DNA of 64,000 bases, taken from Apoderus coryli. Its lineage: Eukaryota; Arthropoda; Insecta; Coleoptera; Attelabidae. The stretch lies in the NCBI GenBank assembly GCA_911728435.2, contig OU452204.1:17918001-17982000 (forward strand). The letters are read 5' to 3'. Of this stretch, positions 39,901 to 48,371 are shown piece after piece. Both the position numbers and the translations under genes were made by a program. Under the pieces are notes generated by a model. The model did no database searches. It was given only the letters and a program-made list of their open reading frames with translations, and was not told where the DNA came from. The stretch's first letter is position 1, and each line of letters begins with the position of its first letter.

Positions 39901-41011
39901 TCGCGGCCTTAATCCATGTGCCCCATCGAGTAATTACGGGCTCTGGAGGTAAACTAACTAAATTCCTAAACATCCAATAAATGCCGGCAATAAACCATAT
40001 AATAATAAAAGGGGTCCATAAACAATATAATCATAAAACCTACCCACCTGTTAAATTATTTCAGTTACCTGCAAGGGTCGTACTTAATCTTTTGATAAAA
40101 CGAAAAACATAAAAAATATGCACACAAATTTTATTTTTGCCGAAATATGCAATTTTTTATAAAATTTGTAAAAATATGCAAAATATGCAAATATATGCAC
40201 TTTGCATATATTCCGCCCTTTACATATAAACAATAAATAAATATAACCAGGGTATAATTGTTGGTTAGCGAGACTGCGCATGTCAGAACCAACAGTTCTT
40301 CCTCAGTCCGTAGAACTGAAAAATCGATTCAGAACCGGTAATGAACTGATTCTTTTTTCACCGCGAACGCCGAAATCGAAACTGCGCAAGCGTAGAGAAC
40401 TAGAACCAATTCAGAATCGTGGCCGCGAACGAAGCTAATATAAATGTTGCGTTGGGAGAGGAATTTAAATTATGAATTTTTTTCAAAATGGACAGAAATG
40501 TTACGATCAACAGCTTGGATGTTAAGGTTTACTAAAAACGTTCGAAACCAAAATATTCAAAGATCTGTTTTAAAGTTAAATTCTCAAATTTCAAACTTAG
40601 AAGAGCTAAAGGTTGATGAACTTGACGAATGTTGCAGAAAATTTACTTTATAAAAGAAGAAAGCCTAAATACAATGAGTTAAACTATATTCACTACCACT
40701 GTTTTTCATTATACAAATCGCTTCCAAATTAGCGAAATAATTTAAACTGTCAATATGATTTGATTGTATTGTCGGCGTTGCTATATTGTGATTTTTCATA
40801 ATCGGTTGGATTCAAATAGGGAAAGTTAAGCAAATTTGGTTGCAAAGAGTTTTTAAATTTAAGAAACTCTAACATTTTTTTTTTTAATTTCAGATGTAAT
40901 GAATGTCCTCTAAAGGACGATCCAAACTCTGAGGAAGAGATTACCGAAGATGATTTGGATTATGGCGAGGAAGATTACGACTTTACAAATGAAATGGATA
41001 TGAACATGTAA
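33954..41011 (+). CDS. tsg: twisted gastrulation (secreted BMP modulator)
   Basis: Tsg binds BMP ligands and Chordin/Sog in the extracellular space and shapes dorsoventral BMP gradients. Four coding exons join in phase: 33954-34173, 36215-36412, 38036-38237, 40894-41011, giving 245 aa, close to the fly protein. Residues 1-22 are a signal peptide ([13 protein letters not shown] core). The N-terminal cysteine-rich domain follows ([34 protein letters not shown]), then CPKPNE and SYVEDFEE. The C-terminal domain has [34 protein letters not shown] and [11 protein letters not shown]. An acidic tail ends the protein. A splice acceptor just before the ATG (about 33944) implies an upstream non-coding exon. 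The cysteine pattern is complete. Introns are filled with transposons. Confidence 0.96.
34174..36214 (+). other. tsg intron 1
   Basis: AT-rich, no gene inside. An AGAGAACAACAGAGAAT string at about 34352 recurs inverted near 35740, probably pieces of one repeat. The minus-strand frame at 35559-35858 has a hydrophobic stretch but nothing recognisable. Confidence 0.5.
36426..37870 (-). mobile_element. LINE fragment in tsg intron 2 (CR1/Jockey-like)
   Basis: Antisense to tsg. Minus-strand frames reconstruct a reverse transcriptase: [72 protein letters not shown] (37391-37860), [24 protein letters not shown] with the second Asp altered (YADC, about 37290), then the C-terminal region ([54 protein letters not shown]). 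The 3' end is a TTA/ATT simple repeat (36428-36442) next to AATAAAGACATT. Endonuclease absent. Confidence 0.85.
39145..40222 (-). mobile_element. hAT-type transposon, internally decayed
   Basis: Terminal inverted repeats TAAAGGGCGGAATATATG (left) and the complement at the right are flanked by a perfect 8-bp target duplication CATATAAA (39137-39144 and 40223-40230). Sub-terminal ATATGCA strings are repeated many times on both ends. The interior encodes the C-terminal half of a hAT-like transposase on the minus strand. Confidence 0.85.
39363..39973 (-). pseudogene. hAT transposase C-terminal remnant
   Basis: Two minus frames: 39584-39973 ([20 protein letters not shown], typical of the region before the hAT dimerisation domain) and 39363-39584 ([19 protein letters not shown] followed by [12 protein letters not shown]), the hAT C-terminal dimerisation motif SVERSFS-YK...DRR...ENL. 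The frames abut at a stop near 39584. The DDE catalytic part and zinc finger are missing, so it is inactive. Confidence 0.75.
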
Positions 41012-41539
41012 ACATATTTATTGAGTTTCTAATCTCCATTTACTTTTGATACAAAAAAAGTGAAATTGGATCTGATTTTGAACTGAATACCATCATGGTC
41101 AACACAATATGTCTAGTGTTAAAAAAATGAAAAGAAGGTTTATTTTGACGTAAAATGCAAAATATTAATTCTTCTTATATTTACATCATTTTTGTCGTAA
41201 AATTTTACTGGTTGACTGATATACGGGGTGATAGTAAAACATGTTTAAAGTAGTGTTGTGTATATGAGGTCTGACAAAAAGTACAATACAAGTACCTAGT
41301 ATAATAACAGTAAAATTACTTGCTGAGTGTCACAATAAGAGCGTTCCTATGATGTTTCATATATTTTTTAAACAAATTTTTATAGAGACTAACTGGTGAT
41401 ATATAAACCCTACGTTTGCGTCCACCGCTACCTTTGTCGTCTACCGTTACAGTTCTACATCGTGATTTATAAACTTTGGAAAGGTTGTCTCAACTCATAA
41501 CCTATAATTGTTTTATTTACTTTCGTTCTTATTACTTAA
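41012..41539. other. 3' flank of tsg, no gene
   Basis: Probable 3' UTR and intergenic spacer of tsg; no clear AATAAA within the first 100 bp and no open frame of note. Confidence 0.4.
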
Positions 41540-41744
41540 GGCTGGTTTAGCCAACGAATAAGCATACGAATATGATTAGTGTATAGTTATAGTCACAAGC
41601 ACAACTAGTTAAAATACATTATGTCAAATGGTATCGTTTATACAACGCAACGTTTAGTTTACAAGTTGTTATGATTTGTAATAGTCATAACTTTGAATGT
41701 TGTAGCATAGAATAAATAAGCTTAGCGTAGCTTTCTTATTCTAT

Positions 41745-41938
41745 GGTTGTAGCATTGTGTTTATTATAATATAGTGTGTCAGCGCTTGGTTAGTACCATC
41801 GTCTAACAACAGACGGCGTTATCAACTTCAGTCGTTCATTAATAAATTTCTGGTATATGATAGCGTCATCTGTTGTTAGTTGACATGTACTAACCAAGCG
41901 CTGACACACTATATTATCATAAACACAATGGTTGTAGT
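41745..41938. repeat. MITE with ~50-bp inverted ends
   Basis: Arms TGTGTCAGCGCTTGGTTAGTA (split here as TGTGTCAGCGC and TTGGTTAGTA, 41776-41796) and TACTAACCAAGCGCTGACAC (41890-41909), both extending outward through a TTGTGTTTAT-ATAATATAG string to about 50 bp. Confidence 0.75.
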
Positions 41939-41939
41939 A

Positions 41940-42190
41940 AGAATAGCGACAGCCTCGGCTATAGTCGTCGGCGTTCGGAATTATGTTATTGCGAGAAAAT
42001 TCAAACTATTGACATAATCGCATATTATATACATAATAATTTAAATTTCATTAACTTTATGATATAAATTATGAAAATATTATTATTATGTCTCTCCTAT
42101 GAACAAAATTATGCCGTAGTTTGAATTTCCCGCAATGACGTTTCCGAAAGCCGACGACTACGGCCGAGTCATTGTGACTAAAACAGTTTG
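41940..42190. repeat. inverted-repeat MITE
   Basis: Left segment CTCGGCTATAGTCGTCGGC (41954) through GCGAGAAAATTCAAACTA pairs with the right segment ending GCCGACGACTACGGCCGAG (42150-42168). About 60-bp imperfect arms around an AT-rich middle. Confidence 0.65.
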
Positions 42191-42302
42191 TTGTGGAAGT
42201 TCAATTATTTCAACTTTTATGGATTATGCATTACGACAAATGGTAATGTAATGTGCGCAGGTCCGCAGGCGAGCTTAAAAAACCAATATAAAATGTGTAT
42301 GA

Positions 42303-42524
42303 AATCATATGCCAATTATTATCTCTCAATATTCAATACTTTTAGAGGTTAACTGTTAACTGAACGAACTAACCGGTACCTAGAGGTTGATCAGTAAGCG
42401 GTAAGGGGGGTAGGAATTTTAATCACTTTGGTAGAAGTGACCGATGTCGAAAGAATACGCTCAATCGTGAATGAACTGACAATATTCAGATTGTTCACTT
42501 CGTTCAGTACGAAAGAATAACCCT
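42303..42524 (-). repeat. half copy of the AGGGTTATTC MITE
   Basis: This is the reverse complement, about 90% by eye, of the left half of the complete element at 55701-56142, ending in the same terminus (AATAACCCT at 42516-42524). Confidence 0.75.
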
Positions 42525-42750
42525 ACAGAATAATGTTTATTGTTTGGTATGGCCCAAACAAAAATAATCATGTTGTGTATTATTGCCCGCATCCCGCATG
42601 CGCATAATATACAGATTTTGATTGGCTCGGCACTTTGGTTATGCTTGTTTTTATGACTGATAAACGCTCGCTTTTGTTATGCATTATACACTAAAACTGT
42701 GACAAAATTATATTCACGCCGTTATACATAAAACGTTGGCTAAACCGGGC

Positions 42751-43319
42751 TTTATTCATAATATCTAATATCCTCTTCCGAGTCCATTATTAATAATATT
42801 TTGATTATGATCATAATATAATATTGTTAATTTACAAAATCATCTGATTTCTATCAATTCTATCAAAATGAATGCGCACATGACAATTTTTTGTGTTTCT
42901 ATTGGTTGTGTTGCCAACAGCGGACGGAAAAAGATAAAATTAAATTATGTTGAACGGCAAACGGTAAACAGAAGTTTACAAATAAAAGTACGCAACTTAA
43001 TTACCTATGGTGAAATCGGACTGTGGACGACAGCGCAGAACGCAAACGGAGAGTTTATAAATCACTAGTTAAGCATACAATGGGTTCTGTCTCACTAATT
43101 ATGCGCCTAACCTCATTCTTCAGTTAGGATTTGTTTTTGAATTATTAACATCTGACTTTTGACGTAGCCCTAAAGAAAATATTCAAGAGACGTTGTCAAG
43201 TCGCACAGTATAAGCGGCTACCAATTCTACAAAGTATTTAGTTGATTCGCAAAACGGCATTAGGTTTAGCCATAGAATGTCATGTAATATGACACGATAA
43301 AGTTCATTAAAATGATCTG
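42751..43319. other. intergenic, no gene seen
   Basis: No recognisable feature; the short frame at 42868-43068 shows no domain. Confidence 0.45.
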
Positions 43320-44470
43320 ACGTATTTAGGGAAAGACCGGGTCAAAATCCTGGCGAACCCAGACATTCTCGGGGGTCTGTTGAAAATAGGTCAGCACACT
43401 GACAATAGTCGTCACTCCAAGTGGAGAATGTAGATATTAAAGGTATGGAAGGAATACAATAGGAAACCTCAGTGAAAATTACACCCCAAACTTTGTGCAA
43501 TATTGTATTTATCTAAGACCCGAAAGTATAGTGAAAACCCTTGCCTTTAAAAGACGGTTGAAATTGTGAACACCTTCATCTTTGTAATGAAATTAAATAG
43601 TTAGGTTTGGAATACTAACATGCTCATCTCGAACTACTGATACAGAGCTTCAAATTGAATTAGTTTTTCATTAATTTCTCTTGGATTTTCATAATCAGGA
43701 AGCGGCAGTTTTGTCCTCCTTAAAGATGACAATCAACGTCGTCTTTTTTGAAAAAGTCTTATCATATTCGTAGTTATACTTTAATAGTTTTAAAGAGTAC
43801 AATCGTTTCTTAACATAGGACCTAATATCGTGGCGAACTCAAGTCTTTCTCGGGATCTGTGCTCTAAAACCAAAGTGGGCATTCGAGCACATCGCACTTA
43901 AACTGATCGGTGAGGAAGGAAGACATCCCGAAGGAAATCGTTCTCTGTCATGAAGCTAAAATCTTCAAATGTTTTTACCTTGAAAGATTCACCTCAAGCA
44001 GGGTTTCAAACTGAATCTGTTTTTCGTGAGTTGTTCTTAGATTTTCATTATTCCCAGTACAATTTTGTTTATTGACCTATCCTGAAAAATTAAAGTAAGC
44101 CTCGTCGATGAAAATGATTTTTTTGATCATCTTCTTGGTTTTGTTGTATCGAACGAACAAATTGCCGGCGCTGTTAATTTTAAAGAGTCAAATCATTTCT
44201 TGAAACAGGCCAGGTTGATGTTATGGCGAATTCCAAATTGAATTAGAAAATTACAGCTTCACGTCTGACAATATATTGTGAAAAAATCTCTTGTCTTTAA
44301 GAGACAGTCTCTGACTTTAAGGGTCCTCTTTTTCTTAATTCTCTTTAATGGGTTCAAATGATTCTTCCCAGGAAGATACAACTCAATTAGGTTTATTATC
44401 ATGCCGATCCCGAACCAATATCCTAGAGTTTCAAACTGAAGTTCTCATGAATGAATTCTTGGTTCCATTG
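43320..44470. repeat. very degenerate ~400-480 bp tandem repeat
   Basis: Three diverged units share ordered landmarks. A TGGCGAA-C box occurs near 43352, 43834 and 44224. A CAAA(T/C)TGAAT box followed by TTTTC(A/G)T and GATTTTCAT occurs near 43650 and 44010, with a weaker one near 44430. AGAGT-CAATC-TTTCTT occurs near 43793 and 44185. No coding signs. Confidence 0.45.
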
Positions 44471-45189
44471 CCGTACCAACAAACTTACATCAATTTTATT
44501 TTCATTTCTGCGTTACTTCCCATCTCTGGATCCATAATGGCAGTTGACATAAATGCTGTCAACATGCGATGTTGCCAAACTGTCAATGTTTGTGAACAAA
44601 ATAGAGAAATAGAACTTTAGATATTCAAAAATAGGACTATTAGTCCTAAAAATAGTCTGGAACTAAATTACTTTTAGTTCTTTTAACAAATTAGTTGATG
44701 TAAATTCACCGCGTAATGTCAGCAAGCACATGTCCTTGCCTCATATACAAGGAAATGTTTGAAAACATGTATAACAGGTTAGTAATGTAAAAAATCTCCT
44801 CAAAGTATTGTAGATAAATATACCTAATAAATGTTAAAAATTAATATAACTAGATTTGATGTTGTATATTTTTGTAAAATATATATTTTTAAGTGCAATT
44901 ATTAATTATATAATTAATTAATTTCTAAGGATAATAAAAATAAATAAAACTACTAAATACTAATTTTGTATATTTATTTAATCTAAATGTTAAAGAGTAT
45001 AAATAGTTTCGATTTTGGACCAGCCAAAATCAACGATTATTCTGAAAAAATCACATTAATTCTTAATATACTATCATTATATATTAGGTAGACACTTAGC
45101 TTGACTAGGCATTTATTGATTTTCTATATACAGGAATATTCACATAATGGTGTAAATTGAGAAAAAAAGATTTTACTAATGGTTCTATT
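44471..45189. other. intergenic, no gene seen
   Basis: AT-rich; no feature recognised. Confidence 0.45.
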
Positions 45190-45690
45190 TAACTCAACTG
45201 AGAAGGTTGCTTATTGTATTCAGGAGATCGATACAAGCGAAATTTAGAAAAAATTTTATGCAGTCTCTCATATTTGTTGAAGTCCTCAGCGTATGGCTTC
45301 TGATAGAAAGCATTTATCGACGCCTTCATAAAACAGGCACACTAAAACGAAGTGGAGAAACAGCAAGAACGGTGGAGCTGGAAGAGGATGTGCTGAACAT
45401 GGTTGAAGAAACTCCAGGTACGTCTATTTGTAAAGTTGCTAAGGTTTTGAATGTACGTAAGACGCATTCTTAAGGACAATTTGTTATATCCATACCACAT
45501 CCAACGCGTTCAAGCACTTATTCCTGCTGATTTACCTCCAGGTATGGCATTATAAGCTCCATCTTTTTAGCAACAACGCTGCCAAATTTCAAAGAAATTC
45601 GTAAGGAGATATTTGACTTAATTAAAAGAAAAAACCGTTATCTACAAAAAAATATTGGCGTGTCTTTTTGAAATACTCTGTATTATGGGA
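45190..45690 (+). mobile_element. Tc1/mariner-like transposase N-terminal relic
   Basis: The plus strand reads SIYRRLHKTGTLKRSGETAR, EEDVLNMVEETPGTS, CKVAKVLNVRKT and, after a frameshift, RRILKDNLLYPYHIQRVQAL with IPADLPPG. This is the paired helix-turn-helix region found at the N-terminus of a Tc1/mariner-like family common in insects. The catalytic part is missing. Confidence 0.65.
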
Positions 45691-46710
45691 AATGAGCCAT
45701 AACTATCTGATTAACATGCAGCTTAAGTAATATTTATTACGTAGTTAGTACTTTTTATAAGGAACGTCTGTTAATTGTCACAATAATAAATATAACGGAA
45801 TGACAACATTAAAAATAAATAATATATTAGACGTTTTCCTTCAATGAAAAATAATATCACCTCATTAGTTCCTACAGAGGTCCTTTTACGGAATTAAGAC
45901 AGTCACCATTGCAGGAAAAGGATTATACGGAGGTGGTCATGCTGAAACCTACCAACCCACAACTAGTTCAAATTTAATTATCTTTAACCAAGTGGGTTGG
46001 GATTTTTTTTGAGCAAATTCAATGAAACTTTTCAGTAGGTTTCTGCAAATGCAAATGAAATTTTAGTTTGAATTTAAACGTGTTGTGCGTTGGCAGGTTA
46101 GGTACTGCATAACAAAAAGGAAAACACCTATTATTGTACATGTAGAATGACAGGTTTTACACAAAACATTAGGACTAGGTAGGACTTAATTTAATATTGC
46201 TCTGATTACTTTATAAGGGACACACTTAATTATAAGATGCAATTCATGTATATAAAAATGACAATTAGCTTATGTATTCAATATATTTTTTATAAAATTG
46301 GTCCATTACGCTGTAATACTAATTCTATATCCACTAATACGACAAATAAATGGTTACTTGATGTGTCGTTTATAACACACTAGATCTCAGCCAAAGTTTC
46401 GTTTCCTTAAGTAAAACTTCTTCAGCTGAAGAAGCTTACGTTGGCAGAGTATTTTTTTATCCTGTACAGAGAAAGAAACCTAAACAAGTAATTTGTTTCT
46501 TAATTTTAATGACTTTGTCCCTCAAATCGTTGTTTTTTTTACTGTACCATCTGGTATATCAATTTTGAGATTGTAGTAACGAACTTTATTAATTTTATAT
46601 TAAGCACAATACGTCTCTTACCAATTCAGGTATTTTTTCGACAAACATTTCATTTGATGTCCCTATAATATACGAGTAGAGTAGCTGGGAAGGTTATGGC
46701 ACACTTGGAT
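45691..46710. other. intergenic, no gene seen
   Basis: About 1 kb AT-rich, nothing recognised. Confidence 0.45.
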
Positions 46711-46805
46711 GGCATGTGTTACCATCGCGCTTAGAAGTAGATACTATGGTTACCATTGCGCGAAGAAGTAGATGGCATGTGTTACCATTACGTGGTGAAC
46801 TAGAT
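46711..46805. repeat. three copies of a ~32-bp tandem repeat
   Basis: Units at 46711-46742, 46743-46773 and 46774-46805 share GTTACCAT and end in (A/C)TAGAT or GTAGAT, with GCGC-(T/G)-AGAAG variation between. Confidence 0.7.
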
Positions 46806-46927
46806 CCTGTATAAAAAATATGTTTTAAGTGGCACCCCAATAGTTGCCACCCGATTATAACGTCATACGCTTCTTCACGTAATGATAGACTAAAAGGAAA
46901 TAGATAAAAGAAAACATTCTTACCTTG

Positions 46928-47320
46928 CATTTTTTCGATTTTTATTCCGTTTCTGGCTGATAAATTTAAGGTTTTCTTTATACCAATGAATTCAGGATGA
47001 GAAATCCTTTATAACGAGGGGTCGCACCCCATATCTATGAGGACTTATAAAAAAGTTGCATTTTTTCGATTTTTATTCCGTTTCTTGCAGATAAATGTAA
47101 GGTTTCCTTTATACTAATGGATTCAGCATGAGAAATCCTTTATAACGAGGGTTCGCACCCCATATCTACGAGGACTTATGAAAAAGTTGGATTTTTTTGA
47201 TTTTTATTCCGTTTCTTGCAGATAAATGTAAGGTTTCCTTTATACTAATGGATTCAGGATGAGAAATCCGTTGTAACGAGGGGTCGCACCTCATATCCAC
47301 AAGGGCTTATAAAAAAATTC
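46928..47320. repeat. 131-bp tandem repeat, three copies
   Basis: Three units start at 46930, 47061 and 47192 (exact period 131 bp), about 90% identical. Each contains GATTTTTATTCCGTTTCT, ATGAGAAATCC and TAACGAGGG-TCGCACC. The high identity and exact period indicate a fairly recent expansion. No reading frame persists through the units. Confidence 0.9.
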
Positions 47321-48371
47321 GGGCCGGGCCCGAGTCAGATGAGCCAGAGTCAGACAAGTCAGTCAGGCGCGTCCGACTCAGACGAATCCTAATTAGACGA
47401 TCCCGAGGCAGCCGAGTTTTCTAGGCGCACATAATACAAAAACAAAATAAATTACCTAAGAAATAAATAAAATGACATATGTCGCTTTAAGGTCAAGTTA
47501 CAGGTCACACAGTCGGTTGGAAAAAAACTATATAACCCTTCTCTGACTTCTATCTCTCTAATCTGAAAGAGTCAAAGGTATTATTTAGTGGACAAGCAAT
47601 ATGCACATGCCCAAAATATGAGGAAAACGTTCCTATTGGTGACTTGATAGAACGTCCAAAGTTGACCAACTGCTTCGGTACTGTATAAACTGTGCTTTAG
47701 TATAGAAGTGAGTCAATATAAACGAAGTATTTCTGCGCTGATGGATTGGGCGAAAGAGTGAAATCGCGTGGCCAAGGCTGGATCGCCTGACCTAACCCAT
47801 ATGGATTTTTTTGTTTGGTGTTAACCAAAACAGAAAATAAATAAGCCGAACAGAGTTTTCAACTTAAAAGGATTTCATGTCCGTAAATATAATAAATGAA
47901 AATAATTTCGTGGCAAAGCGAACTAAAATGTTGGTTTTACCTACACAAGGAATTTTGTTTAATTTAGCAGGGCCCCAGTCTAATTCAATAGAACCAGACC
48001 GAGGCATGGGTCGACAGATACTCACGAATTCGTTTCGCTCTTGTTATGAGCTCGTCAGAGTACCATAGTCGTTGCCCATCTACAAATCTCGGCCTGCATT
48101 TAAGCACAATAGGATACACAACAGTAGACACATGTAAACACGTATCATCTACATGTACATAGTAATGCATATCCTATACCATGCAGAGGCCGAACATTTA
48201 AAAAATAGAATCAGGTATGAACTTCGGCAATATCCTCTGAAATGATAAGAAACGCAATTTTGTCCTCAATGTATAAAATATACAAAAATACTATTAACTA
48301 CACATTTAAATTGTCAATATAAAACTTACCGCTATTAAAATAAAATAAACTAAAATAAAAAAGATAATAAT
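47321..48371. other. intergenic, no gene seen
   Basis: A GC-rich patch (47327-47415, GGGCCGGGCCCGAG and repeated AGTCAGA) follows the tandem array. Frames near 47877-48170 have no domains. This is the 3' flank of the minus-strand gene that ends at 48372. Confidence 0.45.

Larger units (their letters stand above)
38619..40437. mobile_element. TIR element (PIF/Harbinger-like?) hosting a hAT
   Basis: Terminal inverted repeats of about 30 bp (AGCTTCGTTCGCGGCCACGA at 38620; complement at 40417-40436) flank 1.8 kb, of which 1.08 kb is a later hAT insertion. TAATA borders both ends. A plus-strand string [17 protein letters not shown] (about 38725-38775) resembles the start of Harbinger transposases, but too little is left for a firm class. 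Confidence 0.6.
38370..40655 (+). mobile_element. BEL/Pao fragment split by a transposon
   Basis: The left piece (38370-38618) reads [34 protein letters not shown] and [13 protein letters not shown], the region after the Pao reverse transcriptase (RNase H-like and linker). The right piece (40438-40655) continues with [24 protein letters not shown], the classic Pao linker just before integrase. The two become contiguous when the 38619-40437 element is removed. Dead copy in tsg intron 3. Confidence 0.75.
41540..42750. mobile_element. 1.2-kb TTAA-type non-autonomous element with nested MITEs
   Basis: Ends are inverted repeats GGCTGGTTTAGCCAACG (41540) and the complement of GCCCGGTTTAGCCAACG (42734-42750). 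TTAA precedes it and TTTA follows, close to a piggyBac-type TTAA duplication with one change. The interior has no transposase, but at least three smaller inverted-repeat elements (41745-41938, 41940-42190, 42303-42524). Confidence 0.6.

Noticed and set aside
46928..47320. CRISPR-like array
   Set aside because: Units are directly adjacent with no unique spacers and the genome is eukaryotic; it is an ordinary tandem repeat.
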